This document shows, in pieces, positions 7,973-16,030 of a stretch of DNA of 43,146 nt. The position numbers and the translations under genes are program-made. Below the pieces are notes generated by a model. That model saw only the letters and a program-made list of their open reading frames with translations, was not told the origin of the DNA and ran no database searches. Each line of letters begins with the position of its first letter. Position 1 is the stretch's first letter. The DNA is from CAWVWD01 sp965662365 (GTDB lineage: Bacteria; Bacteroidota; Bacteroidia; Chitinophagales; Saprospiraceae). The stretch covers positions 1 through 43,146 of the forward strand of contig CBFIHR010000032.1 in assembly GCA_965662365.1 (NCBI GenBank), read 5' to 3'.

Positions 7973-8620
7973 TTATATTGCTTCCACAAAAACTAAATAG
8001 TGATTTTCGATTTCTTCAAAATAAATATCAAAAGTCATGATATAATCACCTTTAACAACTTTTCCGGTAGTCTTTCCTTTCGTTCGCTCTGAATTTTTGG
8101 CGGGTAAATAACAAAATGGTTCTACTAAAATATGGCGGCGAAAGTCCAAACCTCGCTTTCCGTAAGCCTTATACAAAGCCTCTTTTGCTCCCCAATAAAT
8201 GTGTAAATGTTGTAAAGAATTGACGTCGTTTAAGCTTTCCGCTTCTTCGGCTCGCATAAATTTGTGTGCAATCCGTTTGATTTTCGGAGTAATCTCTTGA
8301 ATATCCACTCCTGTCAGTCGGTCACTCACCACAACAGTTGCTAAGCCTCTCGAATGACTAATCGACAAATGTCGATTGTTATCTTGAAAAACTGGTTTTC
8401 CGAACTCGTCCGAATAACAAAATATATGATCGCCCATCATTTGCTGTAACAAATGTCGAGCCGCCAACCATTCTGTTTTTCGGCGTTCATTCATTTTAGC
8501 GATTTTTACCAAACTCCCTTCCGTTATATTCATTCGATTCAAAAAATAGTCGGGCGTTTCGTCTATTCGCCAAATACCAATTTGCGTATTATTTGGATAT
8601 ATTTCATTTTTGATAAGCAT
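7973..8620 (-). CDS. 4'-phosphopantetheinyl transferase (Sfp/HetI type)
   Basis: 215 residues, in the normal range for Sfp-type enzymes that move phosphopantetheine from CoA to a serine of carrier proteins. The key motifs are present: LSISHSRG (CoA contact) near residue 76, TGVDIQ near 98 (metal-binding Asp), and WGAKEALYKAYG near 145 (metal-binding Glu and catalytic Lys). An upstream EWLAARHLLQQM segment is also typical. The SDR gene ends 5 bases ahead, so the two are probably one transcription unit. No polyketide, peptide or carrier-protein gene is in the window. It could be the general activating enzyme for fatty-acid acyl carrier protein or serve a pathway elsewhere. Confidence 0.92.
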   Translation of the reverse strand: MLIKNEIYPNNTQIGIWRIDETPDYFLNRMNITEGSLVKIAKMNERRKTEWLAARHLLQQMMGDHIFCYSDEFGKPVFQDNNRHLSISHSRGLATVVVSDRLTGVDIQEITPKIKRIAHKFMRAEEAESLNDVNSLQHLHIYWGAKEALYKAYGKRGLDFRRHILVEPFCYLPAKNSERTKGKTTGKVVKGDYIMTFDIYFEEIENHYLVFVEAI

Positions 8621-8625
8621 GATTT

Positions 8626-9639
8626 CTAAATTGGTAAAATATTGAAATCTTTTCCATTGTTTATAGCATTCTTAAATTGCGAAGCTGTTTCACGAGTAGT
8701 TTCTCGCATTGAGCGAAACTCAAAATCTGGAAATACTTTTAGGAATTTATCATTTTCGTATCGAAAGGTCGTCGCAGCACTTCGAGCGGATTCTTTTGTC
8801 AAAAAAGGCTTTTTGCCCGTTAACTTTGAGGCGATCCACGCCAATCGCCACGCCAATTCTTGTATTAATTTTGTGACTTTGATATGTGGCTTTTCTCGGT
8901 TTAAATCTGTCGCAATCCAATTTAAAAAAGTCTGATAAGTAATATTTTCAGCATTCAAAATATAGCGTTCGTCTGTAATGTCGCTATTCATAAGCAAAAT
9001 CATGGCTTTTGCGACATCTCGCACATCGACGAAACCCGTTTCACCGACAGGATAAAATTTTAATCCATTTTTGATTTGATGGAAAAAGCCATTCGTGCCA
9101 TTATTCCAAAATCCGCTACCAATAATCACCGAAGGATTAACGACCACAACATCCAAGCCTTCAGCGGCACCTCGCCACGCTTCTTGCTCTCCCTGAAACT
9201 TTGAAATCGCATATTCTGTATTCATTGGGTTTCGGACAAACATAATTTTTTCATTCACATTTGGAGTTTCTTTACTTCGTCCTACAGCTGCAATCGAACT
9301 CACATGCAACAGGCGTTTAACGCCAGTTCGCAAAGCCATATTTACCACATTTGCCGTCCCTTCGACGTTGATCAATTTCAACATTTCCGCAGCTGTCGGG
9401 TCAAATGAAACGACGGCCGCACAGTGGTAAATGCAGTCTATACCTTGCATTGCCTCTTCTAAAGCCACAACATCTAAAACATCGGCTTCGACCCATTCGA
9501 CTTTATCCTTGATGTTATCCACTAATTGCATCGGACTATTTGCTCGTCGAGTCGCTCGAACATCAGCACCTTGTTCTACCAAATATCGCAATAGATACGA
9601 CCCCAAAAATCCCGTTCCGCCAGTGACTAATATTTTCAT
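8626..9639 (-). CDS. NAD(P)-dependent epimerase/dehydratase family protein (extended SDR)
   Basis: 337 residues. A Rossmann nucleotide-binding site opens the protein (LVTGGTGFLGSYLLRYL), followed by EADVLD near 52 and CAAVVSFDPTA near 74. The catalytic YxxxK is in EYAISKFQGE near 142, with a conserved serine in HVSSIAAVG ahead of it. The pattern is that of dihydroflavonol-reductase/3-beta-hydroxysteroid-dehydrogenase-like SDRs; the substrate cannot be named. The start codon is the first of the frame and gives a complete Rossmann strand. The stop is 5 bases before the phosphopantetheinyl transferase gene. The two may share a pathway that uses carrier-bound substrates, but that is inference. 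Confidence 0.88.
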   Translation of the reverse strand: MKILVTGGTGFLGSYLLRYLVEQGADVRATRRANSPMQLVDNIKDKVEWVEADVLDVVALEEAMQGIDCIYHCAAVVSFDPTAAEMLKLINVEGTANVVNMALRTGVKRLLHVSSIAAVGRSKETPNVNEKIMFVRNPMNTEYAISKFQGEQEAWRGAAEGLDVVVVNPSVIIGSGFWNNGTNGFFHQIKNGLKFYPVGETGFVDVRDVAKAMILLMNSDITDERYILNAENITYQTFLNWIATDLNREKPHIKVTKLIQELAWRLAWIASKLTGKKPFLTKESARSAATTFRYENDKFLKVFPDFEFRSMRETTRETASQFKNAINNGKDFNILPI

Positions 9640-9729
9640 AATTGATTACTACAATGTAAATGTTCTTATTCGAACACAAAAGTACGAAGTTAGTTGAAAA
9701 CTAAAAGCACCGTTGATGCTTTCTCATTT

Positions 9730-10473
9730 TTATACAACATACCGAATGTCTGTCAAAAATAAACCTTGTGCAGGAGCAGAATGATTGAGTTTTAAAGGCT
9801 TTTTTTGTTCTAATGCTTGACGCAAATCAGCGAGGGAAACTTTTCCAGTACCGACATTGACACACATGCCGACGATAAGACGAACCATACCTCGTAAAAA
9901 GCGATTGGCAGAAATATGAAAAATCAACCGACGATTGACTTTATCAAAAATCCATTCTGCTCGTTTCATTTCACAAATCGTCGTTTTGACATCCGAATTT
10001 GTTTTGCAGAACGTATTGAAATCCTCAAACTCCATTAACATCGCTGCAGCTTCCTGCATTTTACCGACATCTAACAACTCTTCTCGATACGGATAAACCC
10101 ACGCCGTTTCTATTTCAAATGGATTTTTGTCTAAACAAATATGATATTCATAGCTACGATGATACGCATGAAATCGGGCGTGCTTCTCCTCCCTTACTTT
10201 TTCGATGCTATAAATAACAATATCTTTCGGTAAAATGAGATTCAGTCGATGCACGAAGTTTTTTGGGAAATCGTCCTCAAAATCAAAATGGGCATAATAC
10301 TCCTTTGCGTGAACGCCAGTGTCCGTTCGCCCACAACCCACAATTTCGATTGGCTTACGCAATAACAAAGACAACTTTTCTTCAATTGTTGCTTGTACGG
10401 TTACAGCATTCGGCTGCGATTGCCAACCGTGAAATCGAGTACCATTGTAAGCCAACTTTATAAAATAACGCAT
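9730..10473 (-). CDS. truA: tRNA pseudouridine(38-40) synthase TruA
   Basis: 247 residues when started at the ATG at 10473, giving the family beginning MRYFIKLAYNGTRFHGWQ. The frame extends 17 codons further upstream, but that stretch runs into a hairpin repeat and has no family similarity. The catalytic aspartate is D51 in GCGRTDTGVHA. Other TruA landmarks are FHAYHRSYEYHI near 110, DFNTFCKTN near 150 and FLRGMVRLIVGMCVNVG near 190. The enzyme isomerises uridines 38-40 in the tRNA anticodon arm. A heptamer hairpin element lies 8-60 bases ahead of the start and would be in the leader. Confidence 0.96.
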   Translation of the reverse strand: MRYFIKLAYNGTRFHGWQSQPNAVTVQATIEEKLSLLLRKPIEIVGCGRTDTGVHAKEYYAHFDFEDDFPKNFVHRLNLILPKDIVIYSIEKVREEKHARFHAYHRSYEYHICLDKNPFEIETAWVYPYREELLDVGKMQEAAAMLMEFEDFNTFCKTNSDVKTTICEMKRAEWIFDKVNRRLIFHISANRFLRGMVRLIVGMCVNVGTGKVSLADLRQALEQKKPLKLNHSAPAQGLFLTDIRYVV

Positions 10474-10480
10474 TTTGAAA

Positions 10481-10535
10481 TATGAAATGTGAGGTGTAAA
10501 GTGTGAAGTTACTTTGCACTTCACACCTTATACAT
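10481..10535. repeat. Heptamer-array hairpin, copy B
   Basis: On the plus strand, 10478-10509 reads as successive 7-nt units GAAATAT, GAAATGT, GAGGTGT, AAAGTGT, GAAGT. The right arm from 10518 carries the complement, beginning ACTTCACAC. GTGTGAAGT (10501-10509) pairs perfectly with 10518-10526 across an 8-base loop. The stem continues outward for about 7 further pairs with one mismatch and one G-T. It lies immediately upstream of the truA start. Confidence 0.75.
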
Positions 10536-10643
10536 CGCACCTGTTTAAGTTTTACAAAGATAGCTTGATTTACAAATTTTGGCTATGTCCAAATAAAAAA
10601 ATGATTTTCACCTTCTATTTTTTATAAAAATGAATACAATCAA

Positions 10644-11852
10644 TTACGCTTTTTTTAACTCAATTGCTGCAATTTCAGGATTGATGCCGGCACGACCTGG
10701 ATAGCCCAAAAATCCAAATCCACGATTCACATAAAGATATTGACCTTTTTCTTTATAAATACCTGCCCAACGAGGATAAATATATTTACTCGGACTCCAA
10801 CGCAACCATTTCGCTTCGATGCCGATTTGAGCACCGTGTGTGTGGCCACTTAGCGTCAGGTGAAAATGATGATCATCATTGATCACTTTTGCGTCCCAGT
10901 GTGTCGGGTCGTGTGATAGCAAAATTGAAAATACTCCTTTTTCGCTATTTTCTTTTGCTTTTTGCAAATCACCAATTTGCGGAAATGGCGGTTTGCCCCA
11001 ATTCTCAACTCCGAATAATTTAATCGATTCGCCCCCTTTTTCAATGGTAATATTTTCATTTTCCAATACTTGAAAACCGGCATCATTGACCAGACCTCTC
11101 AGTATTTCTATATTATCTTGATTACTTCGACCACGACCATAATCATGATTTCCCCAAACGGCGTATTTCCCGAAAGGTGCTTTTAATTGTTTGAAAATAT
11201 GAACGTAAGGCTGAAGTTCTTCAGCATGTGAGTTGATCCAATCTCCTGTAAAAACAATCAAATCCGGATTTTGGTCTTGAATAATATTAACGGCTCTTTC
11301 GACTTCTTCAATATTATCGAAACTCCCTGAATGAACATCAGAAATTTGGATAACTTTGAAACCATCGAAGGCTTTTGGTAAATCGGTAAATTTCAAAGGA
11401 ATATTGAAAACTTTATAGTTATAACGACCTTGTAAAACGCCATAAATCAAGGCTGAAAAAGGTACAGCCGCCAACAATGTTGCCGTCATCCCGATAAACT
11501 GCCGACGACCCGCAAACTTTGTTTCGCCTGTATCTCGAAACGGTAAAAGCTGCCAAATATAGTCTAACATTCTGAAGACATCTTCTGCAAAAAAGACCGC
11601 TATCAAAACGAAATTCGTCATAAAAAACGCAAATGAAAAGCCCATTAAAAGGTTATTCGTTAAGGTTGCATTATACACACCAGAACGAATCGCAGACGCT
11701 ACTTTGAAATAAGTGATAAAAAAAGTAATAATAGAAATAATAACGTAGGCCACGCCCAAATTTGCCCAAATTGTATCGGTGAAAGCATTGCGGAAAGCAT
11801 AGAATAAATATAACTCTAAACCCGCAAAAATGATTAATAGTAAAATACCCAT
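10644..11852 (-). CDS. Membrane-bound calcineurin-like metallophosphoesterase
   Basis: 402 residues. Hydrophobic segments at about 1-19, 28-48 and 67-91, plus one at about 122-140, form a membrane domain. The calcineurin-type phosphoesterase domain begins near residue 163. Its metal motifs are in order: QISDVHSG, FTGDWINSH, WGNHDYG, LSHDPTHWD and LSGHTHGAQIG. This resembles YaeI/YkuE-type lipid-linked phosphoesterases; the natural substrate is unknown. A twin-arginine-like string GRRQFIG precedes the last hydrophobic segment, in the middle of the protein. The upstream gene is divergent, so it is probably monocistronic. Confidence 0.88.
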   Translation of the reverse strand: MGILLLIIFAGLELYLFYAFRNAFTDTIWANLGVAYVIISIITFFITYFKVASAIRSGVYNATLTNNLLMGFSFAFFMTNFVLIAVFFAEDVFRMLDYIWQLLPFRDTGETKFAGRRQFIGMTATLLAAVPFSALIYGVLQGRYNYKVFNIPLKFTDLPKAFDGFKVIQISDVHSGSFDNIEEVERAVNIIQDQNPDLIVFTGDWINSHAEELQPYVHIFKQLKAPFGKYAVWGNHDYGRGRSNQDNIEILRGLVNDAGFQVLENENITIEKGGESIKLFGVENWGKPPFPQIGDLQKAKENSEKGVFSILLSHDPTHWDAKVINDDHHFHLTLSGHTHGAQIGIEAKWLRWSPSKYIYPRWAGIYKEKGQYLYVNRGFGFLGYPGRAGINPEIAAIELKKA

Positions 11853-12090
11853 GATGAGTTTTTGGTGATAATGTTAATAACAAATACATCGGAAACAGCA
11901 TAATTCTAAAACAGTTTGATTCTTATATGAATATTAGACTAATGATTATTTTTTACACATCAACTTGTTCTATAACCTTACTACTTGTGTACGTAAAAAC
12001 ACCTGTTTTTAAAAAAAACGATGTTTGAACGATTGGAGAATTTTGTTTTTTATTATCTTTAGTTTATTGTTTTGACCAAAATTCCTGCTT

Positions 12091-13257
12091 ATGAAACCTA
12101 TCTTGAAAGACTATTTTTATGGTACAAAGAATGAGTTAAGAGGCGTCGTTGTCTTGTTTTCCTTGATATTTATATGCTCTATTCTTCGGTTTTGGGGCTT
12201 CGAATCCAACTCTAATTCGATAATTGACCAACAAGATTTTCGAGCGAAAGTAAGTATTATTTCAACCTTGAACGCTCCAAAAATCAATAAATCTTACGAA
12301 GAAACTTCTGCTCAAAATGAATCAAGTGAATTATTTTATTTTAATCCAAATACAGCTACGAAAACTGATTTTGAACGTTTAGGCTTATCGGCTCGTACGG
12401 CTCAATCTATTGTTAATTATAGAAATAAAGGTGGTCAATTCTACAAAGTTGAAGATTTTAAGAAAATCTATACATTAAGTGATTCGGATTATGAGCGGCT
12501 TGCTCCTTTTATCGAACTTCCGACTACTAATTTTGGCGAAAGCCGTAAAGAAAAAGAAAGAATAGTAGAAAATAGACCGATTGAGCTATTTGAGTTTAAC
12601 CCAAATACGGCAAGTAAAACAGACTTTGAACGCCTGGGCTTGTCGACTCGTACGGCTCAATCTATTATTAATTATAGAAATAAAGGTGGTCAATTCTATA
12701 AAGTTGAAGATTTTAAGAAAATCTATACGTTGAGTGATGCTGATTTTGAACGCTTAAAATCGTACATCAATATTCCTAAGAAAGAAAAAAGTAATGGTCC
12801 TGATATGGAGGTGGCTCAGACCGAAAAACCTAAGCCAGAATATGTGAAAAAATCTTCTACGGTGATTATAGATATTAATAAAGCATCGGTTGAAGATTTT
12901 CAACAGCTCAAAGGTGTGGGAAAAGGTTATGCGCAACGAATTATAAAATATCGGGATAAATTGGGAGGATTTACGGCAACGACGCAACTTAAAGAGGTGT
13001 ATGGTTTTCCGGCGGAAACGTATAAGGCGATACAAAAACAACTCACTATCCAGTCTAAAACAGTATCAAAAATCAATATTAATACGGCAACTTATGAGGA
13101 TTTGGTGCGACATCCTTACATTGATAGTAAGCGAGCAAATGCAATTGTGAAATATAGAAAACAACACGGTAACTTCAAGTCTGTCACCGACTTATCAAAA
13201 ATTTATGCTATTCCAAAATCGACTTTAAAATTAATACAACCTTATTTGAAGGTCTGA
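12091..13257 (+). CDS. Membrane-anchored ComEA-like protein with four helix-hairpin-helix units
   Basis: 388 residues. One hydrophobic segment near 17-37 (VVVLFSLIFICSILRFWGF) anchors the protein with the rest outside the cytoplasm. Four ComEA-type units follow, each starting with an N-x-A/T motif: FNPNTATKTDFERLG, FNPNTASKTDFERLG, IDINKASVEDFQQLKG and ININTATYEDLVRHP. Each has a (R)xxAxxIxxYRxxxGxF core. ComEA binds incoming DNA in natural transformation; this Bacteroidota form with repeated units may bind DNA outside the membrane, but DNA binding is inferred only. Units 1 and 2 are nearly identical at the DNA level with an offset of 255 bases. The third unit has the best HhH loop (KGVGKGYAQRI). 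Confidence 0.88.
   Translation: MKPILKDYFYGTKNELRGVVVLFSLIFICSILRFWGFESNSNSIIDQQDFRAKVSIISTLNAPKINKSYEETSAQNESSELFYFNPNTATKTDFERLGLSARTAQSIVNYRNKGGQFYKVEDFKKIYTLSDSDYERLAPFIELPTTNFGESRKEKERIVENRPIELFEFNPNTASKTDFERLGLSTRTAQSIINYRNKGGQFYKVEDFKKIYTLSDADFERLKSYINIPKKEKSNGPDMEVAQTEKPKPEYVKKSSTVIIDINKASVEDFQQLKGVGKGYAQRIIKYRDKLGGFTATTQLKEVYGFPAETYKAIQKQLTIQSKTVSKININTATYEDLVRHPYIDSKRANAIVKYRKQHGNFKSVTDLSKIYAIPKSTLKLIQPYLKV
12392..12735 (+). repeat. Internal direct repeat in the HhH gene, 255-base offset
   Basis: Bases 12392-12480 and 12647-12735 differ at only 4 of 89 positions. The sequence just upstream of each copy encodes a similar peptide but differs at many third positions. The sharp change in identity suggests a recent duplication or gene-conversion tract. 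Confidence 0.85.
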
Positions 13258-13331
13258 TGTACGCTACTAAAACATAAAAAAGGCTCAAACAGTGATGTTT
13301 GAGCCTTCTGAAATATTATCCTTTTTCTTGT

Positions 13332-15161
13332 TTATAGCGTTACTCTTGAGCCTAAGGCTAAAGAATAGTTTTTGTACATTTCGTCATTGCTACCGATGCC
13401 GTCCAAAGAGCGTTGAAATAATGGCTCGATGAAGAAGTTAAAACGTGTATTCGTTTTATACTCCAGACCTAAGCCTAAATCAGCCATTGCAAATGTTCTT
13501 GCACTAATTTTGCTGCTACTTGAGCTACCAGATTCTACACTGGCGAACATTGCATCATTTGCATTGTCGTCTAATATCGTTTTGTAAGTCCCCGGCGTAA
13601 CATTATTTATCAATGACGCATTTGACTTTTTTGTATCTTCTTTAATAATCAAACCTGGTGTAATACCTACAATAGCATATAATCTGGTTTTCTTATCTTT
13701 TCTAAAATTAAAATTTAATCGCAATGGAACTTGTAAAATGTCTAAATTAACAACTCGATTAACTGCAACAACTTTCGGGCTACTTGTATTCACAAAAGGT
13801 TCTAAATTAGAGTAAGCATAAGATTTATTGTTATAAGCAACTCCTGTAGAAAACTCTATTTTGTCCGAAATTGCGTAATCAATCCCTAAATTAGTAGCCA
13901 GACCTTTTGGTGATTGACTTTTACCATTTTCAATAAAGTTAGCGTGTTGTGTGCTGACCGATGCTTTGATATGAAACGGAGAGGTAACATATTGAGTATT
14001 GACACTTGATATTAATCGTTCAGGCGTTTCTAAGACAAGCTCAGGCGTTTTGGTATCAATAAAAGAAGCGACTACCAAGGTGTTCGTCAGTTCTTTTTTC
14101 TTCTTAATTGTAAACGTTGGTCCTTTTTTATCTTCGCCATAAGTTACCAAATCCTCTGCTGAAATAGTCGCTAATGGCTTAGCAGTCAACACATTTTCAT
14201 CCGTTGAATTTGTATTTTTTGTTTTAATAGCCTTCGCTTCTTCGATGATTTTTTCTACATAATTCTCCATCCATAACGGTGTGTTTACACCTTCTACCGT
14301 TGTATTATTGGTAGTCGTATTGCCGCTAATTTCCTCAGATTCTAAAGAATTAATTACGGTTTCTGCTCTATTCTGCTGAATATTATTTACAGTCGCTCCA
14401 TTAATTGAAATCATACTTAATTCTGAACTTTCCGTCAAGTTCGATTCGCTCGTATTATTTGCTTGTGGAATAAGGATAGCGTCCGGCTTCTGTTCAATGA
14501 TTTCTGTTGAAGAATTGACCGCATCAGATGATTTGTGATTAAATGGCAAGAAGTTGCCGATGGTCCAAATCGCAAAAACAAATAAGACAATTTCGATAGA
14601 TTTAGTCAATATCAACTGGCGGCGGACATTTTCTACCTCTACCAAAGTATTTTCCATAGCTGCCCAATTTGCAGCTTGAGTAGATTCGTACTCCTCTAAA
14701 GCCGCTTTGACAGCTTCATCAACTTCGTGTGGAAATCCTGCATCGTCTAATTGAGCGTCCATCATCGCCCAATCTAAGGGTGCAAACGGAACTGTATATT
14801 CGCTTAAAGCTGATTTTGCCATTTCGTCGATAGCATTTGGCAGCTCTGCGTCAATCTTTTGTTCCATCGCTGACCAGTCATCAGGGTGATAGGGCGTTTC
14901 GAATGCTTCCAAAGCTGACTTAACTGCTGCATCAATAGCTTCTATCTCCAAATTCTCCAAAGCGTTTTCCATCGCCAACCAAGCCGTAGCGTCAAAAGGC
15001 ACTTCGATATTTTGAAGTTTGGCTTGAGCAGTTTCATCAATCGGTTCGACTTCCTCTGCGTTAAGCATATCCTCCATGAATGCCCAGTCTTGAGGTGTCG
15101 GTTCGACTTCGAAATTTTCCAAACTTGATTTAATAATGTTGTCTAAACTCCTATTTTCCAT
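13332..15161 (-). CDS. Dma-like anti-sigma factor: five cytoplasmic repeats, one TM helix, linker, beta-barrel-like C-terminus
   Basis: 609 residues. The N-terminus has no signal peptide and holds five tandem 35-residue repeats. Each has the pattern (I/V)D-x-x-(A/V)-K, a hydrophobic helix, then P-x-x-x-DW-x-x-M(E/D). The tryptophans fall at 26, 61, 96, 131 and 166, exactly 35 apart. A single membrane helix follows (about 189-206). A Ser/Thr/Asn-rich linker covers about 208-385. The C-terminal ~220 residues alternate polar and hydrophobic residues as in PorT-like outer-membrane barrels (FSTGVAYNNKSYAY, LRLNFNFRKDKKTRLYAIVG, GLGLEYKTNTRFNFFIEPLF). The start overlaps the end of the ECF sigma gene by 11 bases. 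This layout matches the dual membrane-spanning anti-sigma (Dma) type described in Bacteroides thetaiotaomicron. The repeats probably bind the sigma factor. A plain outer-membrane protein is less likely because a signal peptide is missing. Confidence 0.75.
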   Translation of the reverse strand: MENRSLDNIIKSSLENFEVEPTPQDWAFMEDMLNAEEVEPIDETAQAKLQNIEVPFDATAWLAMENALENLEIEAIDAAVKSALEAFETPYHPDDWSAMEQKIDAELPNAIDEMAKSALSEYTVPFAPLDWAMMDAQLDDAGFPHEVDEAVKAALEEYESTQAANWAAMENTLVEVENVRRQLILTKSIEIVLFVFAIWTIGNFLPFNHKSSDAVNSSTEIIEQKPDAILIPQANNTSESNLTESSELSMISINGATVNNIQQNRAETVINSLESEEISGNTTTNNTTVEGVNTPLWMENYVEKIIEEAKAIKTKNTNSTDENVLTAKPLATISAEDLVTYGEDKKGPTFTIKKKKELTNTLVVASFIDTKTPELVLETPERLISSVNTQYVTSPFHIKASVSTQHANFIENGKSQSPKGLATNLGIDYAISDKIEFSTGVAYNNKSYAYSNLEPFVNTSSPKVVAVNRVVNLDILQVPLRLNFNFRKDKKTRLYAIVGITPGLIIKEDTKKSNASLINNVTPGTYKTILDDNANDAMFASVESGSSSSSKISARTFAMADLGLGLEYKTNTRFNFFIEPLFQRSLDGIGSNDEMYKNYSLALGSRVTL

Positions 15162-15714
15162 AGTTAGGATATTTTGAAGCTAACATAGCTTTCAACTTTG
15201 AGCGTGCTTTTACTAAGTTTGACCGAGAAGTGCTTTCTGAAATACCCAATTGTTCAGCAATTTCTTTGTGTGCGTACCCCTCAATAGCATATAAATTAAA
15301 TACGGCACGATACGCTGGTGATAATTGTTGCACCGATTTCATAATCTCTTGTGCCGAGCAGGTACTAATCGGATCAGGTCCAACAACGCTGGTATGCTGA
15401 GCATTTTCTAAATCTTCTGTTCTACGGCGAATACTTTTACGGTAAAAGTCGATCGCTGTATTAATCATAATACGACGAATCCAAGCACCTAAAGACGTAC
15501 CAGGTTTATAACGGCCTAAGTTCTTAAAAACCTTTATAAATCCTTCGTGTAAAATATCACGAGCGTCTTCTTCGTTTGTCGCATATCGCAGACAAACCCC
15601 CATCATCTTGCCATAGTATGTTTCATAGAGTTGACGTTGTGCCCAACGTTCTTTATTCATACACGCTACTATAAGATTTTGTTCTTGCTGTTTCAAATCT
15701 AAGGCAATATCCAT
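15151..15714 (-). CDS. ECF-type RNA polymerase sigma factor
   Basis: I place the start at 15714, giving 188 residues (MDIALDLKQQEQ), typical of ECF factors; the frame continues to an ATG at 15801, which would add 29 residues unlike the family. Region 2 is visible as QRQLYETYYGKMMGVCLRYA, then EDARDILHEGFIKVFKNL and GAWIRRIMINTAIDFYRK. Region 4 is LSPAYRAVFNLYAIEGYAHKEIAEQLG followed by SESTSRSNLVKARSKL, the DNA-recognition helix. It would direct RNA polymerase to an alternative promoter set. It overlaps the Dma-like gene by 11 bases, so coupled translation with the probable anti-sigma factor is expected. Its target promoters are not identifiable here. Confidence 0.92.
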   Translation of the reverse strand: MDIALDLKQQEQNLIVACMNKERWAQRQLYETYYGKMMGVCLRYATNEEDARDILHEGFIKVFKNLGRYKPGTSLGAWIRRIMINTAIDFYRKSIRRRTEDLENAQHTSVVGPDPISTCSAQEIMKSVQQLSPAYRAVFNLYAIEGYAHKEIAEQLGISESTSRSNLVKARSKLKAMLASKYPNYGK

Positions 15715-16030
15715 TTGTAAATGGTTTTGTATGAAAGGTAAAATACGATCTTTATCTACCTTTCGGTGCGAATCATAAACTATTATCGCACAAATCATCA
15801 AAAAAGAAAAATTGTAAAATTTATACCATATACCTTTTTTCGTGAATGTTTATCAGGTTAATTCATAGAATTGCATTATCAACTAATCCTTTGAACACCT
15901 AATTTTTATTTTAACCTTATGATCTTATTGTATGATTAAATACAATCGTAATAATTAACAGAATATCAACGTTAGCAATTCCTTAATTGCTGCCAACTAA
16001 AAACGCCAATAAAATAGATAACGCTTGAAT

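Noticed and set aside
8642..8935. Open frame antisense to the SDR gene
   Set aside because: It lies wholly within a well-supported coding sequence and has no family features; it is a shadow frame.
10474..10524. Seventeen-codon N-terminal extension of truA
   Set aside because: The extension lies in the heptamer hairpin and has no similarity to TruA; the ATG at 10473 gives the canonical start.
15715..15801. Longer start of the ECF sigma factor
   Set aside because: The extra 29 residues do not resemble region 1 or 2 of ECF factors; 15714 gives a usual length. The longer start cannot be excluded completely.
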